A stretch of DNA of 64,000 nucleotides, taken from contig OX365929.1 of assembly GCA_947243795.1 (NCBI GenBank), forward strand, positions 1,228,446-1,292,445, read 5' to 3'. Position numbers and translations under genes: made by a program. Positions 1-9,670 of the stretch are shown piece by piece; the stretch's first letter is position 1; each line of letters begins with the position of its first letter. Source of the DNA: Saccharomyces uvarum. Taxonomy: Eukaryota; Ascomycota; Saccharomycetes; Saccharomycetales; Saccharomycetaceae. Under the pieces are notes generated by a model. That model saw only the letters and a list, made by a program, of their open reading frames with translations. It did no database searches and was not told the origin of the DNA.

Positions 1-1711
1 AATCCACACATGGCTCAACAACCAAAACTAAATCCCTTCCACGATCACCATCAATGATAACTAAATCACCTCTTTTCATTAACAAATTGGTGGCTTGTGG
101 AGTTGATAGTAACTCTAGTTTTCCATTCTTCAATGCAACCAACACTAATGGTGTATATGGTAAGAAAGAGTTATTGGTATTTCTAGATGTCAAATCTGTT
201 GTAAAAGACCCCTTTCTTCTGTTTTTACTATTTCCGTTATTGGAAACAGTTCCATTATTCGATTCTGGATCATTGATGTAGTTCAAGTTACAACTTCTTA
301 AAACATCCAAGAAGCCCAATACAGATTCATAAGTATTACCTTCTTCATCGATTAAGCTCATATTTTTGGCGTCATGACTTTCATTAGAACCGTGTAACTT
401 TAACATTTTCTTTATATTATCTGTGAATTCAAAAACTGCAGAACCAGCAAAATAACCACTACCACAGTCACTATACAAATCGTGTAGAGTCTTGGAAGAG
501 GTTAAGTGTTTACCCTGAATCAAAACTAAGCCATTATCCAATGAAACCTTTTCTTCGTTGGAGTTATCATTTACAAGGTTATGTGAATTCGTTGAAGAAG
601 GGACAGAACTGCTCCTTTGTAGCTGAACAAGTTGAATGTCGTCTATACGTTCTCCATTTAGAGGGTTAGCTAAGTTTGACTTTCTTGATTGCTGTTGAAC
701 GTTAGGGGGGACTGGATTGAACCCTGCGACAGGTTGCGTATTCCGCCGAAATTGTTGGCTTGGAATCATGTTGTGATTGTTACCGCTGTTGTTGTTACTG
801 ATATTAGTATCATTACCGTAAGAATAGGGAGGTGGTACACCATTTCCAAAATCGGGCATACCTTTTGGATTCAAATGAGTAGAATTCAAGGTATCATAGC
901 TAAATCTGTTATTAAAAGGATTGAAACCTTGAGGTTGTTGCTGCTGCGATGGTGGTGCTTGCTTTTGTTGAAGCCCAGGCATTTGATGATTAATCAGCGT
1001 ATCCGATATATAGGATGATCTCCTAACGGTAGATTCGGGATGAGATGATTGTTGCCAGTTGAATGGCGATTGTGGTTGGTTGTTGACATCAGATGGGTTA
1101 CCAGCACTATGAGATGGGGCAGTAAAGTTGTTGCCGTTATTTGAAACAAAATTTAGGTTTCCTTTATTCACTAAGCGCATGTAGTCTAAATCCCTTCCAT
1201 TATCCAGCAATTCATTTCCGTTAAATTGTGGAAACAACTGTTGCTGAGCTTGATAGGTACCCATTTGAGTAGGACCCATGTGATTATTATTGGATGAAGC
1301 AGGTGGTGTAGACATGGAAGAAGACATTTGAAAAGAAGTTAGTGAACTGGGAGGTTGTTCTTGAATGAACCCGTTTGGGTGAGAGAACGGTAGCTGTTGT
1401 TGATGTGGCTGTTGTTGTTGTGGTTGTTGTGGTTGTGGATAGGAAAACCTATTCATAAAATCAATATCATCAAAAGTCCTTCTACTTTCCATACCATTTC
1501 CACTACTCTTTATTGAATTTCTCAAGTTATTCAAACCAGCGAGTGGGTCAACAGCACCATTATTTGAGTTATCGGAATTATCATTCAATTTACGGGGTAA
1601 GTCTGATAGCGATTTACCACTGTTGTTCTTGAACAGTAAATCGTCATAGTAGTTTTTCAAATCCACATTGTCGGAAATACTTGTTGTACTGTTGATAGTT
1701 GGGAGGTCCAT
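1..1711 (-). CDS. PSP1: PSP1, Asn/Gln-rich protein (partial, C-terminus off the left edge)
   Basis: The frame is open on the minus strand from an ATG at 1711 to the left edge, giving about 570 N-terminal codons. The protein is very rich in Asn, Gln and Ser, with Gln runs encoded around 1390-1440 and further Q/N blocks around 720-1000. This is the low-complexity N-terminal half expected of Psp1, named as a high-copy suppressor of DNA polymerase alpha mutations and found in cytoplasmic granules. The conserved C-terminal PSP1 domain would lie beyond the window. The name rests on composition plus synteny: GMC1 and GIN4 follow in the order of S. cerevisiae chromosome IV. A prion-like aggregation-prone character is inference from composition. 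Confidence 0.85.
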   Translation of the reverse strand, partial: MDLPTINSTTSISDNVDLKNYYDDLLFKNNSGKSLSDLPRKLNDNSDNSNNGAVDPLAGLNNLRNSIKSSGNGMESRRTFDDIDFMNRFSYPQPQQPQQQQPHQQQLPFSHPNGFIQEQPPSSLTSFQMSSSMSTPPASSNNNHMGPTQMGTYQAQQQLFPQFNGNELLDNGRDLDYMRLVNKGNLNFVSNNGNNFTAPSHSAGNPSDVNNQPQSPFNWQQSSHPESTVRRSSYISDTLINHQMPGLQQKQAPPSQQQQPQGFNPFNNRFSYDTLNSTHLNPKGMPDFGNGVPPPYSYGNDTNISNNNSGNNHNMIPSQQFRRNTQPVAGFNPVPPNVQQQSRKSNLANPLNGERIDDIQLVQLQRSSSVPSSTNSHNLVNDNSNEEKVSLDNGLVLIQGKHLTSSKTLHDLYSDCGSGYFAGSAVFEFTDNIKKMLKLHGSNESHDAKNMSLIDEEGNTYESVLGFLDVLRSCNLNYINDPESNNGTVSNNGNSKNRRKGSFTTDLTSRNTNNSFLPYTPLVLVALKNGKLELLSTPQATNLLMKRGDLVIIDGDRGRDLVLVVEPCVD

Positions 1712-2251
1712 TATTCCTGGCCGATTAATATAAAGCACTTTATTATATAACCCGCTTATTCCAGTTTATTTTCTTGGGATCGTCTCTTTCCTTTTTAGTT
1801 GTTCGTTGGATCTCTTGATATAGCCTACTCTTTCTATTTTTCTGTTTGATATACCAGAGAACGCTCGAACCTGTGCTTTTTCTATCTTTTGACTGTCAGT
1901 AATAAAGAAGACTAAAAAATTAACTCTTGATTATCCGTAAATCCTTCTCCTTATCCTTTATTTATTTTTGTTTTGTTCCTTTGACTGAAACACGGGTCCG
2001 TAATGTTGTTCAAAACGATTAGGGGAAGGATTTGTCTCCAAAAAATTGCTACGACCAAATTCAATATACCCAAGGCAGCCAAAAATATTCATTTTCCCAC
2101 TCGGAGGCAGTGGTTGACCCAATGGAAAGCTAGCCGATACTTTTTTCCATTCAGCTTTGCGGGTTTTCTTTTTGCGGCGTTGTGAACGGCTGTGGAAAGA
2201 AAGAAAGAAAAAAAAAGCAATGAGGGGACAATGGAAGGGTGTTCGGTTCGA
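1712..2251. other. PSP1 promoter and GMC1 3' flank
   Basis: This is the 540-bp space between the PSP1 start and the GMC1 stop, both on the minus strand. It is AT-rich with poly-A/T tracts. A 60-codon ATG reading frame (2003-2185, plus strand) lies here but has no recognisable domain or composition of a real protein. I see no RNA gene or mobile element. Confidence 0.6.
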
Positions 2252-4078
2252 TTACATGAGTAGCCAGTAAAAGACGCCATCAACTGCACACATAATTAGG
2301 ATGTAAACGGCAATTACCTTGGACTTGTTTTGGTGAACTGCCATGGGTTGAACAACAGCAGAGGGCTTGGGTTCCTTCGTCGGGAATGATAATGCCAGTG
2401 TGGTTGCGAGTTTGGCACCATCACTCGTCATTTCTGGCACTTCAAAGATAATGCCTAGACCCTTCATCATATGCCAGTCTACGTGACAATGTAAAAGCCA
2501 TTTACCTGGCAGCTCCGTCTTGATTCTTAACACCGCGTAAGAATTTCCTGCAATGTTGATGCTATCTCTAACCATTGGTGTCTTTCCTGTTTGGGCCCAA
2601 TTATGTAAGTCGTCCTGGTACCGGGCCCATGCCTTACCTTCTTGCACACCTTTGTGAAGCGGCCCCTCACCTCCAGATCCGAGAGAAATTACTTGAAAAT
2701 GATGACCGTGCATATGCCATGGATGCCTCATATGGTCAATAGCATTGATTATCACATCATATGTCTCGTTGATTTCGGGTAAGTTCACCGGCTCCTCTAT
2801 ATATTCATTAAAGGTTCGACCGTTTACTTTGTACATTCCAGTTCCATACTTCTGTTTCGTCTCTTCGTCTCTGTAATATGCATAGTCAAACTCAAAAACC
2901 CCACTAGGATCAGACTCGAAACCCAACTTTTTACTCTCTTGTTCTGTTGGTTCCAAATCGCAATATAATTCTGTTTTGGTAAAACCGGGCAAATGCTGGA
3001 TAGAAACGTCACTCGGGGTCTGTGATGAACTCAGACGAGCGCTATCCCTGTAAAACCACCATTGCTTGGTTATATAGCCCATCATCTTATTACAACCATT
3101 AATCATACGAATGGGATCCAAATCATCCTTTAGTTTCACTAAAACTGTATATCTTTGTCCAACCGCCAAAGTCAACGTTTCTACAACAAACGGATTAATC
3201 AGAATACCGTCAGTTTCTAAAATTATCAATTGGTGGTCATCAAGATGAAAGACTTGAGTTCCGGACATTCCTGAGTTTATAATCCTTAATAACAAATACT
3301 TGGCGTCTACCCCCAATTTGATGGCTTCATTGTTAGAAGATTTCCCATTAATTAAGGAGCCATCTAGTTTGGGATCTGTGCCTCCACTAAGCGACATGAC
3401 TCTATCTTTCAAAATTTGAAGATTCCAATCCGTGTACCAATCACTCATAGTTATGACTTCTTCCTGCACTTCATGCTTTGCCAATTCTTTACGATTTATC
3501 TGTTTGTTCATCTCAAGTATACCATTAGGTAACGACTCAGCCTCCTTTAGCGAACTTACAGTCTCCACTATATGGCTATTATAATCGTCGCATTCAATTA
3601 TCATAGTGCCCCTCAATCCATCACCGTATTGCACCGATGAATGCGAATGGTACCAAAAGGTACCACAGGTTGATTTATCGATAGTGAAGTTATACCAGTA
3701 ACTCTCCCCGTAGCCAATGGTAGGCTGTGTTATGTCAGGAATTCCATCATACTCGTTCCGGAGGGGTACGACCCCGTGGAAATGTAAAGCTGTAGAACAG
3801 TATTGTTTCCATATAACATCCTCTTGACCAGCTTCTTGTTCTGAACAAATCCAATTGATCAGTCTTAGATTAAGCGTATCTCCAGCTTTAACCCGAATCT
3901 CCGGACCAAATGTACCATTGTAGCCGTTTATAGAGATGATTCTTCTTTTATCAGATGTATACTTGCTAGCCACATTAAATTCTATAACATGTGTCCTACC
4001 TCCTTCAGTGGCCTTTATAAATCTAGTCAGTGCTAATACTAATATCAATAATCGAAACATATGATAGTTGTTCTTCAT
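2252..4078 (-). CDS. GMC1: GMC1, multicopper oxidase-like secretory-pathway protein
   Basis: 608 residues, which I recall as the S. cerevisiae length. A hydrophobic N-terminus (about residues 7-22) is a likely signal peptide, and a hydrophobic segment at the extreme C-terminus (about 588-608) is a likely membrane anchor. Copper-binding signatures of multicopper oxidases are visible: HFHG at 99-102, WYHSH at 142-146, HPWHMHGHH from about 452, and HCHVDWH at about 530-536. All clusters needed for the type 1 and the trinuclear copper sites therefore appear present. In S. cerevisiae the gene is needed for normal meiotic progression, and it is related to the Fet3/Fet5 ferroxidases. Whether it oxidises iron cannot be told from sequence. 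It starts at the ATG at 4078. Confidence 0.93.
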   Translation of the reverse strand: MKNNYHMFRLLILVLALTRFIKATEGGRTHVIEFNVASKYTSDKRRIISINGYNGTFGPEIRVKAGDTLNLRLINWICSEQEAGQEDVIWKQYCSTALHFHGVVPLRNEYDGIPDITQPTIGYGESYWYNFTIDKSTCGTFWYHSHSSVQYGDGLRGTMIIECDDYNSHIVETVSSLKEAESLPNGILEMNKQINRKELAKHEVQEEVITMSDWYTDWNLQILKDRVMSLSGGTDPKLDGSLINGKSSNNEAIKLGVDAKYLLLRIINSGMSGTQVFHLDDHQLIILETDGILINPFVVETLTLAVGQRYTVLVKLKDDLDPIRMINGCNKMMGYITKQWWFYRDSARLSSSQTPSDVSIQHLPGFTKTELYCDLEPTEQESKKLGFESDPSGVFEFDYAYYRDEETKQKYGTGMYKVNGRTFNEYIEEPVNLPEINETYDVIINAIDHMRHPWHMHGHHFQVISLGSGGEGPLHKGVQEGKAWARYQDDLHNWAQTGKTPMVRDSINIAGNSYAVLRIKTELPGKWLLHCHVDWHMMKGLGIIFEVPEMTSDGAKLATTLALSFPTKEPKPSAVVQPMAVHQNKSKVIAVYILIMCAVDGVFYWLLM

Positions 4079-4227
4079 TCCAGGCAGATTCTCTGAAAAC
4101 TTTTTATGTTGTTTACTAACTTGATTAACCGCCCAAGATATGCCATTTTTAAATTTAATGTGGGCTCATTATTGTAGAACTGCATCTTCTAACAAACCCC
4201 GAAAAAAAAAGTACGGTACAAAAATAG

Positions 4228-4342
4228 TGGTTGCTAAGAGATTCGAACTCTTGCATCTTACGATACCTGAGTACTCCCACAGTTAACTGCAGTCAAGATG
4301 CTTTCTTGAATCAGGCGCCTTAGACCGCTCGGCCAAACAACC
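4228..4342 (-). tRNA. tL(CAA): tRNA-Leu(CAA), intron-containing
   Basis: On the minus strand the 115-nt gene starts GGTTGTTTGGCCGAGCGGTC at 4342 and ends in the matching acceptor strand with discriminator A at 4228. The anticodon CAA lies at 4306-4308, followed one base later by an intron of about 32 nt. The A box (GGCCGAGCGG), the long class II variable arm, and the B box/T loop (GAGTTCGAATCTC) are all present. Acceptor bases GGTTGCT and AGCAACC pair. The same gene sits at this place on S. cerevisiae chromosome IV (tL(CAA)D). A Ty LTR begins 92 bp upstream of the gene, as is usual for Pol III genes. Confidence 0.96.
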
Positions 4343-4433
4343 GCTTATTTGTTGAAAATGTTTAATTAACGCGTGGGTAATACAGATGTGTTTTAACAAT
4401 CCTGACGATTTCAGGCAAGTAACTTGTTGCTAA

Positions 4434-4775
4434 TGTTGGAACATGTTGTAATATAAATCAACTATCATCTACTAACTAGTATTTACGTTACTAGTATATT
4501 ATCATATACGGTGTTAGAAGATGACGCAAATGATGAGAAATAGTCATCGAAATTAGTGGAAGCTGAAGCGCAAGGATTGATATTGTAATAGGGTCAATGA
4601 ATGATAACATATAAAAAGAGGAACAGAATCGTCTATAATATTATGCAAAACTGTTAATTCCTTTTTGTGGATTCCTAAATCCATGAGGAGAATATCTAGT
4701 ATAATCTATATACGTAATATTATAACATTAAGAAACAATGGAATCCCAAAGATCATCATACAACTTTAAAACTCA
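4434..4775 (+). mobile_element. Solo Ty1/Ty2-type LTR (delta)
   Basis: This 342-bp element begins TGTTGGA and ends near CTCA. It contains long blocks recognisable from Ty1/Ty2 delta repeats, including the stretch around 4460-4560 with the typical CATCTACTAACTAGTATT run, the AGATGACGCAAATGATGAG block, and the GGATTCCTAAATCC block near 4670. No internal gag-pol follows, so it is a solo LTR left by recombination. It sits upstream of tRNA-Leu, the preferred Ty1 target zone. It has small insertions at its 5' end and a degenerate 3' end, so it is not recent. Confidence 0.9.
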
Positions 4776-5579
4776 ATAGCTAAAACTTTCAATCAACTTG
4801 ATTTATTGATAATTAGTTAGTTTAGTAAGTAGTAATAATTAAGAATAAGCAGTTCTTTCTTATTATATAAGAGAGGTATATAAAACACACGCTGATTGGT
4901 TATTTGAAACCTAATGGTTCAGACATAATTCAGAATATGGACAATAAATTATTATGTATATCTCATCTCCTTATATGCTAATTTCTGGTCAATTAATAGA
5001 TCTTTATACTCATCTTCATTAAGTATGTTGTTTTATTTTCAACATAATTAATATCATATCAAGAATGTTCGAGATTACTTATTTTGACATAAAGAATGTT
5101 ATGTCCAAGATCGCCTATTCCAACATGATTAAAGGGATATTACTTATCGTACATATTTTATATAAAATCTGAATAAAACCAAAGGGTGGAAGCGCACAAG
5201 ACGAGATACACAGAAGTTTGATAAGTAACGGGCCAACTGGTGGTAGCTACTGAAGACTAATCCTTTCAATCACATTCAATCATTTTCTTGTTTCTAGTTT
5301 GTGGTACAGTAAATTTGGATGGCCAATTTTAGGCTTCTATTTTGCTATTTCCAACCTCTAAAAAATAAATCATGCACATAAAGATAATTATTATTATAAT
5401 TTACGATAAATATAATACATAGAGTCCAATACCTCCAATAAGTAAGTGTTATTTAAATATTAACAAGGAGGGAGAAAAAAAGCAACAATAATATAAGCAA
5501 AATAGTACAACAAAAAGTTAGAAGACCAAACGAAAAAACACAGAAAATTTAACGACTAAAACAGTATGTTTATAGGATA
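4776..5579. other. AT-rich intergenic region downstream of the LTR, possible old LTR remnants
   Basis: This 800-bp stretch between the delta LTR and the GIN4 stop has no coding frame. On the minus strand a block from about 5195 down to 5140 begins GCGCTTCCACC, followed by an AT-rich TTTTATATAAAATATG-like run and a GATAAGTAATATTCC-like segment. That resembles part of the Ty3 sigma LTR. A TGTTGGAATA motif (5129 leftward, minus strand) could be another LTR end. Both are degenerate and the assignment is weak. Confidence 0.3.
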
Positions 5580-8500
5580 CTATTTTTGAAGTACGCCTTC
5601 TTTATTCAGTACATTTTCAACTTCCTTGACCAATTTTTTAACAGTTTTGAACGAACCGGAAATTTTCTTGAATTCCACAACACTCACCTTACCCTTTGGA
5701 TAAATACTAACTTCAAATAGTGTTGAACGTAAGGAAAACATATTTTCGCTTGATAGTTTACCTGTTAATGTTAAATTGTTTGGATTGGATTTGACGTTCT
5801 TCAAACCATATCGATTCCAACCACGTAGCAATTTTTCTAAACCATTGAATAGTTGTTTTGCTGAAACTTTAGCGTATAATTCTATCGATTTTTCCGAAGT
5901 AGAAGATTTTGAGAATTTTCTGAAAAAGGATCCATTTCCACTCGCATTCTTGTTTGGTTTGAAGTCCGTCGATTGATTTTTTGCCTGTATATCACTATTC
6001 TTTTCTCTTGTCTTTTGTACAGACTTATTCAATGGTGGTTCTAAATCTTTTCCATCTCTTTGTTGATCTTCTCTCTCTTTTTGTTCTTTTTCAGCATGCG
6101 ACAAAGAATCTGATTCAGGTATCATTGATTTAACCTTTGGTTGCTCATGAAGGTCTTCCTTCTCCTGCTCCCCCTCCTGCTTACTTGCTTCGTCTTTCCC
6201 ATTTAATGGAGGCAGAGTTGGAAGGTGCAAGTTTTTGGTTTCCTTTTCATTGTTGGATCCATTGAAACGATCGGCAAAATTTAGCTTTAAGGTATTCTTG
6301 TCTTTGATACAAGGATCACTCACATCATACAACCTTTCATCGTTTGAACTATTTCCAGTATATTCTGCCTCTTCATTGACAGTTTCAAAAAGAAATTCTG
6401 AATCATCTGCACTTCTTGGCGTTGGCACTCTTTGATTTTGTTGTGGGTTAACATCGAGGTTACCGTTTTTTATAATATCAACTAAATTTGTAAACGATTC
6501 CTTTGTGGAATACATTGACAAAACGGAGAGCCTTTTATTAGATTCACTAAAATGTCTGGATTTTCTGGTAAACTGTGGTACTCTAATATCGGAAATTTTT
6601 CTCAATTCACCATTAGATAAAAGTTCTGTTGTAGTTGGTGGAGTATTGTCCTTTAAGTGGGCTACACCCTTTGCATCTTTCGGAAGAATCAAAGATTCGT
6701 ATCTACCATTGGGATCTGACACTATCCTCTCTTCCGACAATCTTTGTGGAGCAGCCATACCTGGATACTCCATTTGGGACAGTTTTAACTCTTTATCGAT
6801 ATTAAATGAGGAACCCAGAAACTTCGATCTCCTGATAGTTTCGAGGATTTTCTTTTCTGTTGTAAGTCTTTCGTTTTCAGCTTTCTTTGGTTCCACCGGA
6901 TCCTCGGGTTCAATTGGACTTGAGAATATTATACCAGGATCAAGTCTTGATACAGGTCGAGTTTGTAAAGAAAAATTACGGCGACGAAGAATATTATCAA
7001 TATCGGCTTCCAAATGATTAATGTTATTTTCTTCATTTTCCATCGGAGCTGAAATCGATCTGATCTTGCCTTCGAATTTTTCTTCTTTGTGGTTAATCAA
7101 CTCGTGTTCCAAATCACTGATATCAATTTCAATCTGCTTCTTCAGTTCCTCCTGTTTCCTTTTCAGTTCGTCTTTTTCTAGCAATTTTCTTGCACGTTCT
7201 TTCTCTGCTTGTTTACGTTTTCTACGTTCTAACTCTTCACGTGCTTTCGCTTCTTTCACTTTACGTTCTAGTTCTTCCTTTTCCTTTCTTATTTGATCGT
7301 ATTTCTCATATTCAAAAATTTCGTCTATCAAAGTTGCGAAGTTAGAACTTGTTCTCTTTGTTTCCTTTTCAATATATTCCCAATCGTCATCTTCTGCAAG
7401 CTTGGCGTATGTTGACATTAATTTTGTTGTCACTGATTCACGTTTCATGCTTGGTATTAGTGACATTCTCCTTGTGGATTTAGAAGCTCTTTTATTCTTT
7501 TTAGTAGTCGAAAATATAGAGGCTCTTTTTTGATTTTTATCAACGTTTGCAATTGAGGTTCTTTTATTACGTGATGAAGGAGTTGGAGAAGGTTGATTGA
7601 CAATAGTAGATAATTTCTTCTTTGAGGAAAAGTTTTTAGAAAGACGTTTAGAAGAGCCAGGAGTAGTTAGATTGCTGGATGAAGCACTAGATGCAGTAAA
7701 TTTGTTGAATGAAATTGGCTTTTTACGAGAGGATGACACACTAATTATAGATTCTCTATTTCTTCTGCGTTGTGGAGTCGTTGATGTTCTCTTAGGAGGA
7801 GATATAGATACGCTACCGATTGATTGCCTTTTTCTCATTTGTTGTTGTTTAATAAGTTCTTTTTGGGTATCGCATTTGAATCTATACAAAAGCGCATATA
7901 ACGTCTTTTCGGCATTGGCGCCAGGTTCTTGTAATTTTGCCCTAATTCCATCAGGGTCTCTTCCATGCCATAAAATTACTAAATTTTGCAGGATGGTAGC
8001 ATCAATGGAAGAGTTGCTTTCTGATAACGGTGTAAGGTATGTATCCTCCCTTGGTAGGTCTCTTATACTCTTGGAGTCCCTAATACTTGGATATTTTTGC
8101 AGTAATGGATGTTTGAGTATATCTCTAGCCTTGATTCTTCTTTCAGGGTCAACAGTTAATATTTTGCTAATCAAATCCTGAGCTTCACGGGAAATCTCAT
8201 CGTCAGAGGGTAATTCGAACTCACCCTTTTGAACTTTCAACAGTAGTGCTCTTATATTCCCATCTTCCTCATCAAAAGGTAACCTACCGGTAAGAAGAGC
8301 GAATAGAATCACACCACATGACCATACATCACTTGCGAAACCCTGATATGGTATACCGGATACAATTTCAGGCGCAGCATAGTGAGGAGATCCGCACGAA
8401 GTCTCTAATAGCTTCCCTTCTGTCTCTAGTGCTGCCATGCCAAAGTCTGCAATCTTGATGTTATATTTGTGATCTAATAATAGATTTTCTGGTTTCAAAT

Positions 8501-8966
8501 CACGATGGACTATACCTAGAGCATGACAATATGAAACGCCAATAATAATTTGTCTGAAGAACCGAATAGCTTCATTTTCTGGCAGTGGCCCTCTCTCGAC
8601 CAATAGGTTGAATAACTCACCCTTCTCTGCGTATTCTAGTACGAGATACAAATCTGTATTTGTTTCCCAGACGTCATATAACCTTAGCACATTTGGGTGA
8701 TTGAGCAACTTCATAATGATTATCTCACGTTCTATCCCGTAAGGCAAAGCGTCTGGGGTGTTGGAACCAACGATGGAAGTACCACTCACATTGCCTGAAT
8801 TGAATACTGCCTTTGATATCACTTTAACTGCCGCCTCTTGACCCGTAGATTTATTACGAGCTAGTTGTACTTTACCAGTGCTTCCTAGACCCAAGGTTTC
8901 ACCTAGTTTCCACGGACCAATGGTGTTGTCCTTTATGGCCTGGATGCTGTTACCATTGACTGCCAT
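5580..8966 (-). CDS. GIN4: GIN4, septin-regulating bud-neck protein kinase
   Basis: 1128 residues. The N-terminal Ser/Thr kinase domain spans about residues 19-290, with a glycine loop GLGSTGKV (26-33), VAIK-type lysine in AAVKV (K48), HRDLKPEN (154-161), DFG (174-176) and APE (198-200). All catalytic residues are intact. A long basic, Ser-rich linker follows, with a strongly predicted coiled coil rich in K/E/R around residues 570-660. The C-terminal about 110 residues resemble the membrane-binding KA1-like tail of Nim1-family kinases. Gin4 organises septins at the bud neck and acts with Hsl1 and Kcc4 in the morphogenesis checkpoint. It starts at the ATG at 8966. Short minor frames on the opposite strand are shadows. 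Confidence 0.96.
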   Translation of the reverse strand: MAVNGNSIQAIKDNTIGPWKLGETLGLGSTGKVQLARNKSTGQEAAVKVISKAVFNSGNVSGTSIVGSNTPDALPYGIEREIIIMKLLNHPNVLRLYDVWETNTDLYLVLEYAEKGELFNLLVERGPLPENEAIRFFRQIIIGVSYCHALGIVHRDLKPENLLLDHKYNIKIADFGMAALETEGKLLETSCGSPHYAAPEIVSGIPYQGFASDVWSCGVILFALLTGRLPFDEEDGNIRALLLKVQKGEFELPSDDEISREAQDLISKILTVDPERRIKARDILKHPLLQKYPSIRDSKSIRDLPREDTYLTPLSESNSSIDATILQNLVILWHGRDPDGIRAKLQEPGANAEKTLYALLYRFKCDTQKELIKQQQMRKRQSIGSVSISPPKRTSTTPQRRRNRESIISVSSSRKKPISFNKFTASSASSSNLTTPGSSKRLSKNFSSKKKLSTIVNQPSPTPSSRNKRTSIANVDKNQKRASIFSTTKKNKRASKSTRRMSLIPSMKRESVTTKLMSTYAKLAEDDDWEYIEKETKRTSSNFATLIDEIFEYEKYDQIRKEKEELERKVKEAKAREELERRKRKQAEKERARKLLEKDELKRKQEELKKQIEIDISDLEHELINHKEEKFEGKIRSISAPMENEENNINHLEADIDNILRRRNFSLQTRPVSRLDPGIIFSSPIEPEDPVEPKKAENERLTTEKKILETIRRSKFLGSSFNIDKELKLSQMEYPGMAAPQRLSEERIVSDPNGRYESLILPKDAKGVAHLKDNTPPTTTELLSNGELRKISDIRVPQFTRKSRHFSESNKRLSVLSMYSTKESFTNLVDIIKNGNLDVNPQQNQRVPTPRSADDSEFLFETVNEEAEYTGNSSNDERLYDVSDPCIKDKNTLKLNFADRFNGSNNEKETKNLHLPTLPPLNGKDEASKQEGEQEKEDLHEQPKVKSMIPESDSLSHAEKEQKEREDQQRDGKDLEPPLNKSVQKTREKNSDIQAKNQSTDFKPNKNASGNGSFFRKFSKSSTSEKSIELYAKVSAKQLFNGLEKLLRGWNRYGLKNVKSNPNNLTLTGKLSSENMFSLRSTLFEVSIYPKGKVSVVEFKKISGSFKTVKKLVKEVENVLNKEGVLQK

Positions 8967-9670
8967 TTGGTGTTATGTAAAATACTGTGCTGCGATTTCG
9001 GTGTTGATTGAAAGTGGGCAACTATTCTTCACGTGTTTACTGAAGCCTTGGATAATACTGACGGTAGATACAGTAGAGAGGTTGTCGATAAAAGAGAAAA
9101 GAACACAAAATAAAAGAAGAACCAGAAAGAAATATGAACGTGTGCATTTTTCTATCATTCGCTTTTAATCTAATATTGAAAAGAATCTATGGTGAGGTTG
9201 ATGGTATTTCGCGATGGTATGCCGAAAAGGGAAATAACGCAGGTCGCGCGTAGTGAACAACGGATTTGACGCGTTTTCTGTAAGAAAACTTGGTAATTAT
9301 AATTGAAAAATTCTTGTCAGACGAAACTTGACGAATGATGGTACTAGCTACACCTGGCTTAGCCTAATTTTTTCTGTTGATTAGAAGTAGAGGTTATTAG
9401 TTATAGAAGAGAAGAGTTTATGTTATGACAATGATATTTGCACAAAGTACATAGAATATTTAAAGAGTTAGATAGTATGATGAAATAAGAGAATACATGA
9501 ATGACGGGGGGAGGGGGGGGAAAAAAAGATAAATGCAGTAAAACATGATAGTGAGGCTGAATTTGAAATAAAATGCTAAATGAATCTTTTGTTGTTTTGT
9601 TTTGTTTTGTTTTTTTTTTTTTATTGCTTTATGCCTTTTTTTTTTTTACTTTCAAATTACGATTTCTACT
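8967..9670. other. GIN4 promoter and GNP1 3' region
   Basis: This is the 704-bp gap between two minus-strand genes. It holds a G-run followed by an A-run near 9505-9528, and a TTTTG/poly-T low-complexity tract at about 9590-9650 just past the GNP1 stop. The T tract is on the plus strand, so it reads as A-rich on the GNP1 transcript strand. I see no coding or RNA gene. Confidence 0.6.

Noticed and set aside
2003-2185. 60-codon ATG frame between PSP1 and GMC1
   Set aside because: Basic, unremarkable sequence within a promoter/terminator interval; the opposite strand is open too.
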